A stretch of DNA of 64,000 nucleotides from Robertmurraya kyonggiensis (GCF_005116465.1 NZ_SWBM01000001.1:62001-126000); one strand, 5' to 3'. Positions 18,506-28,143 are shown, numbered from the stretch's first letter. The notes: generated from the sequence alone by a model not told the origin. Translations and numbers: made by a program.

Positions 18506-19807
18506 TTAATGCGGCAAGAATGCCAATTGATAGAAGAACAATACTGCAAATACGTAAATGATTGGGTGAACTTCACGCCATTTACCTTTGGCGATTTTGA
18601 TAAGTGGGTAAGAAATGAACCCTAGTGCAATTCCAGTAGCGATACTTGAAGTTAACGGCATTGCTAAAATCGTTAAGAAAGCCGGGAATGCTTCATCTAA
18701 TTCATTCCACTTAATTTTAGCAACAGAACCCATCATTAAGCTTCCTACGATGATTAAGGCTGGTGCTGTGATTGCTGATAAGCCAGAAACTGCACTTACT
18801 AACGGACCAAAGAAAGCAGCTAGGATAAAGAGAATTCCAACTGTTACTGAAGTTAGTCCAGTACGTCCACCTGCCGCAACTCCTGATGATGATTCAATGA
18901 AAGCAGTAGTTGGACTAGTTCCAAACACGGCTCCAACAGTTGTACCGATTGAATCGGAAAGCAATGCTGTTTTAGCACGAGGCAATGAATTACCTTTCAT
19001 TAAACCAGCTTGTTGGGCAACTCCAACCATTGTTCCAGTCGTATCAAAGATTGTAACAAGTAAAAATGAGAAAACAACTGCATATAGGCTATGTTCGAAA
19101 ACTTGGCCAATCGCGTCAATCGGATTAAGAACAATTAGTCCTTCAGGTAATTTCGGTAATGAAACAAAACCTTGATCAAAGGATAGGTTGCCAGTAAAGT
19201 AAGCAACAATACCTGTAACAATCATCCCAATGAATAACGCCCCGTGTACTCGTAAACTCATTAAAATCAATGTGACCGCAAGACCGATAATCGTTAAATA
19301 AGCTGAGGGCTGGTGCAGATCTCCTAGTGCTACTAAGTTTGAAGGATGCGCTGTAATAAGTCCAGTTAAGCGCAAACCAATAAAGGCAATAAATAAACCA
19401 ATACCTGCGCTAATTCCGTGCTTTAGATTTTCCGGAATAGCTTCAATTAACATATTTCTAAAAGGTGTTAAAGAAAGAATGACAAAAATAATACCTGCAA
19501 TAAACACAGCTGCAAAAGCTGTAACATAGTCGATATTTCCGTGACTACCAACAACAGAATAAGCGAAATATGCATTTAATCCCATACCAGGCGCAATCGC
19601 AATGGGATAATTAGCGAATAGACCCATCCATAAAGTACCGACAACTGCTGCAATAATCGTTGCAGTGAATACTTGATCAAATGGAACTCCGGCATCCGCT
19701 AAAATAATCGGGTTCACGACTACGATATATACCATTGTTAGGAATGTTGTGATCCCGGCTAAAATTTCCGTTCTCGCATTCGTTTGATGTTCTTTTAACT
19801 TAAACAT
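18506..19807 (-). CDS. NCS2 family purine permease (guanine/hypoxanthine type)
   Basis: About 433 residues with 12-14 membrane segments. It shows AzgA/PbuG-like NCS2 motifs: NPIILADAGVP, APGMGLNAYFAYSVVG, the pore region LVTIFDTTGTMVGVA and the FGTSPTTAFIESSSGVAAGG stretch. Such proteins import hypoxanthine, guanine or adenine with protons. The ATG at 19807 has an AGGTT site upstream; a longer frame to 19897 would cover the promoter region. The 5' leader is too short for a purine riboswitch. Confidence 0.9.
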   Translation of the reverse strand: MFKLKEHQTNARTEILAGITTFLTMVYIVVVNPIILADAGVPFDQVFTATIIAAVVGTLWMGLFANYPIAIAPGMGLNAYFAYSVVGSHGNIDYVTAFAAVFIAGIIFVILSLTPFRNMLIEAIPENLKHGISAGIGLFIAFIGLRLTGLITAHPSNLVALGDLHQPSAYLTIIGLAVTLILMSLRVHGALFIGMIVTGIVAYFTGNLSFDQGFVSLPKLPEGLIVLNPIDAIGQVFEHSLYAVVFSFLLVTIFDTTGTMVGVAQQAGLMKGNSLPRAKTALLSDSIGTTVGAVFGTSPTTAFIESSSGVAAGGRTGLTSVTVGILFILAAFFGPLVSAVSGLSAITAPALIIVGSLMMGSVAKIKWNELDEAFPAFLTILAMPLTSSIATGIALGFISYPLIKIAKGKWREVHPIIYVFAVLFFYQLAFLPH

Positions 19808-19978
19808 GATTAACCTCCAAAACACGAACGTTTTAAAAACACATTCTCTATAATATTCGTTTTGTGGGTGGATTTCAAGCACTAAATCGAATATCATAAA
19901 ATTATCTAATGTTCTTATTATTTGCAGTGTTTGTAATATTATTTATTGAAATTCAGTGACTCCGAGGGGGATGTACCA

Positions 19979-21631
19979 TTGTTTAAACGTATTCAAGGAT
20001 TACAAATAGAACAGCAAATCGAACTTTTAACAAGAGAATTAATTGAGATACAAAGCTATTCAGGTACGAATGGAGAAATACATAAGGCAGAATGGCTCTT
20101 TAATTTCCTTCAATCCTTTTCCTATTATCAGGTACATCCAGATCATTTAATCATTCGGGAGATCGAAAATGATTCATATGAGCGGAAAAATGTCTTTGCT
20201 TTATTAAAGTCGCCTAAGAATACAACAAAAACCGTTATTTATTTCGCTCATTTCGATACAGTTGGGACGGAAGATTTCGGTTCCATACAAGCAATTGCCC
20301 ATAATCCAGATGCTCTTGAAAAGTATTTTTCTACGTATAAGAGTGATGAGGATGTGATGGCAGATGCTCAATCAGGGGAATGGCTTTTTGGTAGGGGTTC
20401 ACTTGATATGCAGAGTGGAGTTGCTGTCCATGTAGCAAATCTTCTTTATTTTTCCGAGCATTTGGATGAACTCGACGGAAATATTTTAGTTATGTTCAAT
20501 CCGGATGAAGAACGTCAGCACACAGGGATTAGAGGAGCATTATCCGAATTAATTCGTCTAAAGGAAAAATATGCTTTAGAGTACGTGGCAGCGCTCAATA
20601 ATGATCTAATCTCGCCACTTTATCCTGAGGATAGCAATAAATATATTTACACAGGTACCGCTGGGAAGCTTTTGCCGTGCTTTGCTGTTTTCGGGAGAGA
20701 GGCACATGTGGGGGAAAGTCTATCAGGTATAGATCCTACAACTATTGCATCTGAGATCAATCTTAGAATCAATCAAAATCTCGACCTAGTTGAGAAAATC
20801 GAAGGGGAGCTTGTTCTTCCACCCAGCTGTCTATATTTTCGAGATGATAAAAAGCAGTATAATGTACAGACGGCGTTAAGCGCGCGTTTATATTTTAATT
20901 ACTTCTATTATGAAAAGACACCTCATGCCGTGCTAGACGGGTTAGCTAAAATTGCCGAAGAGGCTTGTCACGAGTTTGAAGCTAGACTCAAAACGAGCTA
21001 CTCCGAATTCGTCAAACTTAATCAATTGCCAAAAAGAGATCTTAGTTGGACAGTAGAGGTAACGACTTTAGAAAACTATATCGGTTATTTACAGGGGCTA
21101 AGGATAAATGAAATCGATAGAATAATAGAGGGCTTTCAGAATACAGATTTAGATGAGAGAGAGGCAGCCTATGAAATTGTAGATGCATTGCAAAAATTAG
21201 ATCCTGAGAAAAAGCCGAGAGTAATCATCTTCTATGCACCGCCGTTCTTACCGTCTAATTATCTGAATTTAAATAATGAGAGGGGGAGCTCTCTTTCTGA
21301 GAAAATCCAGGCTGTTCTTGAGAAAGAAGCTACTGAAACAGGAGAAATTTTTAAACTACGAAAATATTTTCCTTATTTATCAGATGGTAGCTTCCTGTCT
21401 TTCGAAGATTCAGAAGAGGAGATTCGCTCACTAAAGAGAAATTTTCCTGCGTTGGATACGCTATTCCCAATCCCATTAGAAAAAATGAAGGAGTTAAATA
21501 TTCCTTCAATCAATGTAGGTGTATATGGCAAGGATGCACACAAATGGACAGAACGAGTCTACAAGCCTTATAGCTTTGGATACCTTCCAAGATTAATACG
21601 AGAAATCACGAGGGCTTTATTACAGGACTAA
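19979..21631 (+). CDS. rocB: RocB-like M20 family peptidase/deacylase
   Basis: About 550 residues, near the size of B. subtilis RocB. The M20 metal motifs are YFAHFDTVG, RGSLDMQSG and NPDEERQHTG. RocB belongs to arginine utilisation but its reaction is not settled. TTG at 19979 is eight bases after GAGGGGG; the upstream TTG at 19946 is poorly placed. The gene is alone here rather than in a rocABC operon, and no sigma-54 promoter was seen before it. Confidence 0.85.
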   Translation: MFKRIQGLQIEQQIELLTRELIEIQSYSGTNGEIHKAEWLFNFLQSFSYYQVHPDHLIIREIENDSYERKNVFALLKSPKNTTKTVIYFAHFDTVGTEDFGSIQAIAHNPDALEKYFSTYKSDEDVMADAQSGEWLFGRGSLDMQSGVAVHVANLLYFSEHLDELDGNILVMFNPDEERQHTGIRGALSELIRLKEKYALEYVAALNNDLISPLYPEDSNKYIYTGTAGKLLPCFAVFGREAHVGESLSGIDPTTIASEINLRINQNLDLVEKIEGELVLPPSCLYFRDDKKQYNVQTALSARLYFNYFYYEKTPHAVLDGLAKIAEEACHEFEARLKTSYSEFVKLNQLPKRDLSWTVEVTTLENYIGYLQGLRINEIDRIIEGFQNTDLDEREAAYEIVDALQKLDPEKKPRVIIFYAPPFLPSNYLNLNNERGSSLSEKIQAVLEKEATETGEIFKLRKYFPYLSDGSFLSFEDSEEEIRSLKRNFPALDTLFPIPLEKMKELNIPSINVGVYGKDAHKWTERVYKPYSFGYLPRLIREITRALLQD

Positions 21632-21633
21632 TA

Positions 21634-21660
21634 GAAGAACCGCATTTAAGCGGTTCTTTC
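21634..21660. terminator. Terminator between convergent genes
   Basis: AAGAACCGC/GCGGTTCTT stem with a six-base loop; usable in both directions. Confidence 0.85.
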
Positions 21661-21661
21661 G

Positions 21662-23494
21662 TTATATTTTTCTAGTTTCAAAGAAAAAGTCCTTAGAAAG
21701 CACGAGTCCGACAATATATAAAACAAATGCAATATAAGCTGGAAGTAGGTGAATAAACGTTGTGTACCCAATAAAGAAATGGGTTAAAAGGCCAGCAGAG
21801 AACGCCGGAATGCCTCCGATTAAAAAGGTGTACCAAACCCATCGTTGCCCTTGGTGAAATCCCCATAGCGATAGGGTGAGGACTAGCAATCCAACACTTA
21901 TTAGGGCACCGCCAAATCCAGCTCGATCATGAGCGATAACGGGGATTAATTTTTCCGTCATCGTATTTAATTGCTCAGGTGTCATGCATATATACAAAAT
22001 ATCTGTTGAAACAAAAACGTTTGTTACCCCGATCGTTGAAATAACAATTCCACCAAGTATAAAAGCAAAGCCTAGGATCACAAAAGCAAGCTGTCCCCAA
22101 GCTCCTTTTTTCCATGCTAGATGATTCGTACGATTGCTGGAAGTTGAAACCTCATGTGCATTCTTTGTTTTTTTCCAGCCAATATAAAATACGGGTAGGA
22201 GAATTGCCCAAAACAACCCATGTAACCAATCGAAATAACCATAGCCAATAAAAAATAGTATCCCGAAGAAACCAATGATGGCAGCAATATTTATCGCTTT
22301 TCTAGCCCAATGAATTCCATATCTGACTCCATTACGAGCTAGCTGCATATACAATATGCCTCCAGATATCATGGTTCCTGCCAGCGTCATCCGATCATGT
22401 GCCATGAAATTGATGATTTTTGGATTGAGAGCCATGAGCTGTTCTCTAGTTAATTGTAAAAAGGCTTCGTCATAGGAAAGAATGACGGAGGTCATACTAA
22501 AGCCTAAGGCTAATAAGCCACCTACGAAAATAAACAATCCAAACAACCAGTACCATTGCCAGCCACTATGTACAACTTGTGCACGTTCCTGATCCAAAAT
22601 AGCCTCATTAATTCGTTTTGGAAGCCCAGGTCCCGTTATGACATAGCCACTTGAAAGCATTAGAAGGTCGGCTCCATGTTTAAGAAAAAGTAAAGCGTCC
22701 TTTGGCTCTGAAATAGCACCAGAGACAATCGTTGGGATATTGGATAGCTCCTCTAGTGCTAGGATTATATCGGAAGATTGGTCTTTAGATGAATACCGTT
22801 TTTCACCTTGCTTCAAGAAGCTTTCCTCAATGACAATGCCATCAATTAAACGCTCATGAAATATTTGCTCTATGTATGCTTTTCTTACTTTTATCTTAGT
22901 AGCGGGTAATGATAAAAGGATTTTCGTATTTCCCTGAAATACCTTAAGCTCCTCAAGTTGTTCCTTATTTAATTCATCCTCGATAATGAGCCCGTCGCTA
23001 TAAGGAATTAAAGCTTCTATTAATAAAAAGAGCTCTTTTAAACTTTCAGTCTTTCCAATCCGAATGAAGAGGGGGATATCATAAGGTTGGATTAGTTGTA
23101 GCTTTTCAATTGTTTTTTCAAGTCCGATTGATTCAAAGGACTCTGGGAAAAAGATCTGTTCGTTCAGGAAGAAAGCATGAACTTCTAATTGTGGTTCAAT
23201 GGTAACAGGACCCATTTCAATAAATCCGAATCCTAAATGAGAAAAGGCACGAGTACCCGTTAATTGTGGGTCAACCTTGCCACTTAATCCAATAGGACTT
23301 ACAACGGGAATACCAAGAAAATCCCGTTTTAAATGAGTTGAAGGAGCCATATGGCCCAGAAATTCGATGAACCGAGAGCCTCCAGGAATGGATGCGATGA
23401 AACTCATTCCATGATGAATAAACTCCCTTCCGATAGAACCTGGTAACCTCGACACAAGTGGTTTAAAGAGTGGATGATACGACCAATCAGGCAT
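21662..23494 (-). CDS. Dihydroorotate dehydrogenase-like barrel fused to a duplicated membrane module
   Basis: About 610 residues. Residues 1-300 resemble class 2 dihydroorotate dehydrogenase: PIGLSGKVDPQ matches PVGLAAGFDKN, LGFGFIEMGPVTIEPQ matches LGFGFVEVGTVTPRPQ, and VSGAISEPKDALLFLKHGAD with GPGLPKRIN matches the FMN-phosphate end. The DKN motif and the central NxSSPNT region are lost, so pyrimidine synthesis is unlikely. Residues 310-610 hold about eight membrane helices in two related halves (about 322-442 and 478-601), each with xTxEQL then AHDR and a glycine-rich helix. ATG 23494 follows AGGAGG at nine bases. Monocistronic; function unknown. Confidence 0.82.
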   Translation of the reverse strand: MPDWSYHPLFKPLVSRLPGSIGREFIHHGMSFIASIPGGSRFIEFLGHMAPSTHLKRDFLGIPVVSPIGLSGKVDPQLTGTRAFSHLGFGFIEMGPVTIEPQLEVHAFFLNEQIFFPESFESIGLEKTIEKLQLIQPYDIPLFIRIGKTESLKELFLLIEALIPYSDGLIIEDELNKEQLEELKVFQGNTKILLSLPATKIKVRKAYIEQIFHERLIDGIVIEESFLKQGEKRYSSKDQSSDIILALEELSNIPTIVSGAISEPKDALLFLKHGADLLMLSSGYVITGPGLPKRINEAILDQERAQVVHSGWQWYWLFGLFIFVGGLLALGFSMTSVILSYDEAFLQLTREQLMALNPKIINFMAHDRMTLAGTMISGGILYMQLARNGVRYGIHWARKAINIAAIIGFFGILFFIGYGYFDWLHGLFWAILLPVFYIGWKKTKNAHEVSTSSNRTNHLAWKKGAWGQLAFVILGFAFILGGIVISTIGVTNVFVSTDILYICMTPEQLNTMTEKLIPVIAHDRAGFGGALISVGLLVLTLSLWGFHQGQRWVWYTFLIGGIPAFSAGLLTHFFIGYTTFIHLLPAYIAFVLYIVGLVLSKDFFFETRKI

Positions 23495-23549
23495 AGGTAT
23501 CACCTCCTAGAAAATGTCTTCTATTTAATCATACACGAAATGAGCATAA

Positions 23550-23585
23550 AAAAATGGCTGAGTTTTATAAACTCAACCATTTTAT
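23550..23585 (-). terminator. Terminator of the phosphate transporter operon
   Basis: AAAATGG.TGAGTTT pairs with AAACTCA.CCATTTT; T runs on both strands. It lies just beyond the stop codon of the Pit gene. Confidence 0.85.
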
Positions 23586-23587
23586 AT

Positions 23588-24586
23588 TTAGAAAAATAAA
23601 TTCAAAATCATATAGCAGATACCAGCTAAAATGGCTGAAATAGGCAAGGTAATCACCCATGTGATAAGCATTCTTTGTGCAGTTCCCCATTTAACCCCTT
23701 TGACACGGTGAGCTGAACCAACACCGAGAATAGAGGAGGAGATAACATGAGTCGTACTTACCGGTAAATGAATATAAGTTGCTCCGAAAATAATCATAGC
23801 TCCAGTTAGATCCGCAGCAACCCCATTTACAGGACGGATTTTCATGATTTTACCGCCAACCGTTTTAATGATTTTCCAACCACCTACAGAAGTTCCAAGA
23901 CCCATGGCGATCGCACAGGATAATTGTACCCAAAATGGAATGTCATCTGTCGTAACATAATTATTGGCGATTAGCGCCATTGTGATGATCCCCATTGCTT
24001 TTTGAGCGTCATTTGTTCCATGAGTGTACGATTGTAAAGCAGCTGTACCGATTTGTATTAAACGGAAGTTACGATTTGTTTTAGAAAGATTATTGTTCTT
24101 AAAAACTACCTTGAAAATGCTGTATACAATAAAACCTACAACAAAGGCGATAATTGGTGAAAAAATAAGTGCTTCTAAAATTTTTAAGAAACCTTTAAAG
24201 TTCAATGCTTGAAAACCCGCTGCAGCAATCGCAGCACCAGCGATAGAACCGATAATCGCATGGGATGAGCTAGATGGAATTCCGTAATACCAAGTAATTA
24301 AATTCCATGCAATCGCAGCAATTAGGGCTGCTAATATAACAACCGAACCGTTTTCTAAGGTAAAAGGGTCGACAATATCTTTTGTGATTGTTTTAGCAAC
24401 GCCTGTAAAAGAAATCGCTCCAATAAAATTCATTGTAGCGGCAAGTATGATAGCTTGTCTTGGGCGTAATGCTTTGGTCGACACAGCGGTAGCGATGGAA
24501 TTTGCAGTATCATGAAATCCATTAATAAAGTCAAATGCTAATGCCCCAATGACGATTAATACTGTAAGTATAAGAATAACATCCAT
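23588..24586 (-). CDS. pit: PiT family low-affinity inorganic phosphate transporter
   Basis: 332 residues with about ten membrane segments. Both PiT signatures are visible: FDFINGFHDTANSIATAVST near the N-terminus and the second-half repeat QSYTHGTNDAQKAMGI. It imports metal-phosphate with protons. The start lies 11 bp after the DUF47 gene stop, with AAGGAGTC as ribosome binding site, so the pair forms an operon as in many Bacillus. Confidence 0.94.
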   Translation of the reverse strand: MDVILILTVLIVIGALAFDFINGFHDTANSIATAVSTKALRPRQAIILAATMNFIGAISFTGVAKTITKDIVDPFTLENGSVVILAALIAAIAWNLITWYYGIPSSSSHAIIGSIAGAAIAAAGFQALNFKGFLKILEALIFSPIIAFVVGFIVYSIFKVVFKNNNLSKTNRNFRLIQIGTAALQSYTHGTNDAQKAMGIITMALIANNYVTTDDIPFWVQLSCAIAMGLGTSVGGWKIIKTVGGKIMKIRPVNGVAADLTGAMIIFGATYIHLPVSTTHVISSSILGVGSAHRVKGVKWGTAQRMLITWVITLPISAILAGICYMILNLFF

Positions 24587-24597
24587 GACAAGACTCC

Positions 24598-25215
24598 TTA
24601 GGCATTTTTCATAATAATGGTTTCAAGTGTATTTGCTACACCCTGACAATGATCAGCAATTTCTTCCAATGTTTCATAGATTTCTTTATATTGAATAATG
24701 CGAATTGGATCTTTTTCTACTGAAAATAAATGTTTAATTGACTGGCGTAAGATGCCATCACATTTGGATTCGTAATCTTTAATCTTTATTGCATGTTCAC
24801 GAACTTGTAGGAGTTTTTTATTGGTAACTAGATCAATGGAAACTTCAATTTCTTCTGCACATGCACGTAAAGCTTGAACAAACTTCACCATGAATTCGTC
24901 AGCTTGAGTAATGCAGTACATTTCAAACATAGCTGCACAAGCCTCGAAGCCATCTAATACATCATCCATACTCATCGCTAATTGAAGAATATCTTCACGT
25001 TCGATAGGAGTAATAAATACTTTGTTCAACTCTTGAATCGTTTCATGTACGTATGTATCGCCTTTTGTTTCGTATTCCTTTAGTGTTTCAAAAAAGACTT
25101 TTAAATCATTGACGTTTTGAAGCTTATAATCAGCGAAATAATGCGCGCTCTCCCTTAAATTTATGGAAATGTCTTTTAACAAAACCATTAACTTGTCCTG
25201 TTTTTTGAAAACCAT
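24598..25215 (-). CDS. DUF47 family (PhoU-like) phosphate transport accessory protein
   Basis: 205 residues, all helical, with PhoU-like repeated motifs (KEYETKGDTYVHETIQELNK and IKDYESKCDGILRQSIKHLF). DUF47 proteins, such as YkaA of B. subtilis, are encoded with PiT transporters and are thought to modulate phosphate uptake. It is the first gene of the operon with pit; AGGTC lies before the ATG. Confidence 0.9.
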   Translation of the reverse strand: MVFKKQDKLMVLLKDISINLRESAHYFADYKLQNVNDLKVFFETLKEYETKGDTYVHETIQELNKVFITPIEREDILQLAMSMDDVLDGFEACAAMFEMYCITQADEFMVKFVQALRACAEEIEVSIDLVTNKKLLQVREHAIKIKDYESKCDGILRQSIKHLFSVEKDPIRIIQYKEIYETLEEIADHCQGVANTLETIIMKNA

Positions 25216-25399
25216 GATTTGACCTCCAATTATTCTTAAGCTTAATAATATAATTCCAAGCTAAATAATTTTATATGAAAAATAGTGAAAAATAAATAAA
25301 AATCACTCAAAAAAATAGTTATTTTGTCTTTTATTGATGAAAATTGTTTATTTCTAGTAATTATTGTTAGTAACTGTAAAAAACATGCGTATGTTACTT

Positions 25400-25415
25400 T
25401 GTGATACAATTCACA
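25400..25415. promoter_or_regulatory. Fnr/Crp-type operator upstream of the di-heme peroxidase gene
   Basis: TGTGATACAATTCACA fits the Fnr/Crp inverted repeat TGTGA-N6-TCACA with both half-sites perfect. A TATAAT -10 box lies at 25458-25463 with no recognisable -35, as in activator-dependent promoters. The site centre is then near -62 of the presumed start. The rest of the 323-bp gap (25216-25538) is AT-rich and shows no further gene. Confidence 0.7.
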
Positions 25416-25538
25416 TTTTATTCAAAACTTACTCGAAAATAAGAATTAATCTAATTATATAATAACTGTAATTGGATGATATAAATGGAAAGTCGCGACA
25501 GTTTATTTCAGCCAATAAAATTCATTGGGGGTATTACC

Positions 25539-26594
25539 ATGAAAAGTATGAAGTTATTACTGACTCTTCTTTTCTCAGCCATGTTCTTGGCCGCATGTAA
25601 TACGAAAGAAGATGCTGCTGCACCTGAGAAAGAACCAACCGCAACTGAAGAACCAGAAGTGGATGCTGAATTAGAAGCAGCTAAGGCTAAATTTGAGCCG
25701 CTTGGAGTAGTAGCTGTCCCTGCAGACAACGAATTAACAGATGAGAAAGTGGATCTAGGGCAAATGCTCTATTTTGATGAAAGACTTTCAGGTAATAATA
25801 AATTGAGCTGTGCATCATGTCATGCTCCAGCAGCAGGTTATGCTGATGGCCTACAGAAATTTATTGGTTTTGAAGGATTCAATGGACCGAGAAATAGTCC
25901 ATCCATTATCAACTCTGCTTACTATAAGGAAAATTTCTGGGATGGACGTGCTGGCAGCTTAGAAGAGCAAGCGGTTGGTCCAATTCAGGCTGAAGGTGAA
26001 ATGAACCAAAATTTAGGTGATTTGGTTACAGAATTAAGTGCAATACCAGGATATGTAGAAGAATTTAATAAAGTATTTAATGATAAAGTCACAGCTGATA
26101 ATATTGCAAAAGCGATTGCGTCATTTGAGAGAACAATTGTGGTAACGGATACAGCTTTTGATAAATATTTGGCAGGAGATGAAAATGCCATATCTGCCGA
26201 TGCCAAAGAAGGGATGAAGCTGTTCGTTGGTAAGGCAAGCTGTATTTCATGTCATGCTGGTCCGCTTTTATCCGATCATAATTATCACAACTTAGGTATG
26301 GATGGAGACGACGGTAGATTCGCCGTGACAAACAACGAAAATGATAAAGGAAAGTTTAGAACCCCAGGCCTTCGTGGGGTAGCTCATACAGGTCCATATA
26401 TGCATGATGGCAGCCTAGCAACATTAGAGGATGTCGTCAATTATTATAATGTAGGTGGAGGGGTTCACCCGAACAAGAGCGAACTTTTACAACCCCTTAG
26501 CCTAACAGATGAAGAAGTAAAACATCTTGTGGCGTTTTTAGAGAGTCTAGGTGGAGAAGTACCTGAAGTAGAAGAACCGGAACTTCCACTATAA
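25539..26594 (+). CDS. Di-heme cytochrome c peroxidase (CcpA/MauG family) lipoprotein
   Basis: About 351 residues. A signal peptide with lipobox LAAC (Cys20) implies anchoring outside the membrane. Two CxxCH haem sites are present (CASCH near residue 90, CISCH near 232), with the family motifs FWDGRAGSLEEQAVGPIQ and GPYMHDGSLATLEDVV. It should reduce H2O2 using electrons from the respiratory chain. ATG 25539 has GGGGG upstream and gives a proper signal peptide, unlike the earlier in-frame ATG at 25485. A nearby Fnr-type site suggests induction at low oxygen. Confidence 0.92.
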   Translation: MKSMKLLLTLLFSAMFLAACNTKEDAAAPEKEPTATEEPEVDAELEAAKAKFEPLGVVAVPADNELTDEKVDLGQMLYFDERLSGNNKLSCASCHAPAAGYADGLQKFIGFEGFNGPRNSPSIINSAYYKENFWDGRAGSLEEQAVGPIQAEGEMNQNLGDLVTELSAIPGYVEEFNKVFNDKVTADNIAKAIASFERTIVVTDTAFDKYLAGDENAISADAKEGMKLFVGKASCISCHAGPLLSDHNYHNLGMDGDDGRFAVTNNENDKGKFRTPGLRGVAHTGPYMHDGSLATLEDVVNYYNVGGGVHPNKSELLQPLSLTDEEVKHLVAFLESLGGEVPEVEEPELPL

Positions 26595-26597
26595 AAA

Positions 26598-26637
26598 ATA
26601 TGATAGCCTTGGGGATTTTTTCCCAAGGGTATTTTTT
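26598..26637 (+). terminator. Terminator of the peroxidase gene
   Basis: CCTTGGGGA/TCCCAAGG stem with outer ATA/TAT pairs and a six-T run. Confidence 0.88.
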
Positions 26638-26712
26638 AGTTTAGGACGAATTTTGCAAGGGAAAAGAGATTACATACAAAAAATTTCGGCTCACATGCCG
26701 TTTATATAAATG

Positions 26713-26746
26713 GAGCGCCCATCTAGGTAATGGGCGCTCTTTTGCA
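26713..26746. terminator. GC-rich hairpin downstream of the pseudouridine synthase gene
   Basis: Perfect GAGCGCCCAT/ATGGGCGCTC stem. It lies just beyond the stop of the minus-strand gene, where it probably acts as terminator, although the better T run is on the plus strand. Confidence 0.65.
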
Positions 26747-26747
26747 T

Positions 26748-27623
26748 TTACCACTCTATTGGACAAACCACGTCAATTTTTTCAAATGTTAGTGGATGCG
26801 TTAATTGGAGTCGTTCTGCATGAAGGGCTAAGCGATTGCTACTCGGTTCTTCATTATATAATTTGTCACCAATCAGTGGATGACCAATATGGCTAAAATG
26901 GACACGAATTTGATGTGTTCTTCCAGTCTCAAGCTGACATTTTACTTTTGAAGAATGTAGGCTTGCTTCGATGACTTCATAGTGTGTAATCGCTTGTTGG
27001 CCGTTTGGGGACACTCTTCTTTTTGTGGGATGATGTCGGTCTCTCCCGATTGGTTCCTTAATCGTTCCCTTTTTGCCTCTGATTTTACCTTGAACAAGTG
27101 CAACGTAAGTCCTTTTAATTTTTCGTTCCTCGAGCATTTTATCTAAAATGGAGCCTGCAAGTGCATGCTTTGCAAACAGAATAGCTCCTGAAGTGTCCCG
27201 ATCTAACCGATGGATATGCTTTACTTGTCTCGACTCTCCATTTGCTTGCAGATGGAAGGCAACACCATTTGCCAAAGTTTCAGTATCCTCTGGGCTATTT
27301 GGATGAGTATTGACTCCAGCGGGCTTATTAACGATAAGTAAGTGATCGTCTTCAAAAAGGATTTCCAAATCCATATAAGTGGGTGTCACACCAAATTCAA
27401 CATCGGAAAAAAGTTTTATCCGTAAACGGTCTCCTGCTTTTAGTGCTTCATGCCAGTTCGCAGGGGAACCATTTACTGTGACTTCTTTATTTGTTCTGAA
27501 TTGATGAGTGAGCTTCTTAGGGGCATTCCAAACATTCCAAAATAAATGCTCAGTTGAAATGCCATTCCAGTCGGATGGTACCACTATTTCGAACCATTCT
27601 CCCTTTTTCGATGTAATTTGCAT
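26748..27623 (-). CDS. RluA family RNA pseudouridine synthase
   Basis: About 291 residues. An S4-like N-terminal region precedes the catalytic motif HRLDRDTSGAILFAK with the essential aspartate, and the C-terminal GRTHQIRVHFSHIGHPLIGD motif. It isomerises uridines in rRNA or tRNA. ATG 27623 follows GAAAGGAGA; the longer frame to 27698 lacks a site. Its divergent neighbour is a yhcU homologue, which points to YhcT. Confidence 0.9.
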   Translation of the reverse strand: MQITSKKGEWFEIVVPSDWNGISTEHLFWNVWNAPKKLTHQFRTNKEVTVNGSPANWHEALKAGDRLRIKLFSDVEFGVTPTYMDLEILFEDDHLLIVNKPAGVNTHPNSPEDTETLANGVAFHLQANGESRQVKHIHRLDRDTSGAILFAKHALAGSILDKMLEERKIKRTYVALVQGKIRGKKGTIKEPIGRDRHHPTKRRVSPNGQQAITHYEVIEASLHSSKVKCQLETGRTHQIRVHFSHIGHPLIGDKLYNEEPSSNRLALHAERLQLTHPLTFEKIDVVCPIEW

Positions 27624-27756
27624 GTTTTTCTCCTTTCGATGGTACGGAATAATGTTAAAGCTTTGGCGATAATTACCACGCTTTTGACCTAAGTACATAT
27701 GTTATTCTTATCATATATGACAAAGGTATTATAAGGCTATTAAAGGTGGGTTAAAA

Positions 27757-28143
27757 GTGAAGGTTGTTTTTGCGTCTACACCAGACCAAGAAGAAATGAT
27801 AAAGGGACTTATTAAAACGTTTTATCAGGACATTTTTCCTCTTTATTATTCAGATCAGGACATTAGAGAATTTGAAGAGCTCAACGTATTACAACAATGT
27901 GCGCAGTTTGGAACCTTAAAGGAAGCATATCAAGTCATCGCTAGTCTGCAGACTTTGATTTCAATTCTAGAATCAAATGAACTACTACCAAAGTACAAAT
28001 CCATTTTTCAAACGAATACAGATATTCTAAAGGATTATGGTATGTTTTTCCCATTTGATTATGAACAATTTTTAGAAGCAAAGCAAATGAATAATGCCAA
28101 TTTTAGTGTTTACACAAAGGCAGCGAATGAGTTGTTGATATAA
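27757..28143 (+). CDS. yhcU: YhcU family protein (DUF5365)
   Basis: 128 residues, acidic and helical, without signal peptide or membrane segment. Sequence (EEMIKGLIKTFYQDIFPLYY) and position next to an RluA-type synthase match YhcU of B. subtilis. Function unknown. GTG start with AAAGGTGGG upstream. Confidence 0.75.
   Translation: MKVVFASTPDQEEMIKGLIKTFYQDIFPLYYSDQDIREFEELNVLQQCAQFGTLKEAYQVIASLQTLISILESNELLPKYKSIFQTNTDILKDYGMFFPFDYEQFLEAKQMNNANFSVYTKAANELLI

Noticed and set aside
18615-19175. 186-residue plus-strand frame
   Set aside because: It is entirely antisense to the purine permease gene, has no ribosome binding site, and its bias follows the codon pattern of the real gene.
19808-19897. 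CGAA and TTCG half-sites upstream of the purine permease, as in PurR boxes
   Set aside because: The half-sites are 27 bases apart rather than about 24-25 and the flanks match the PurR consensus poorly.
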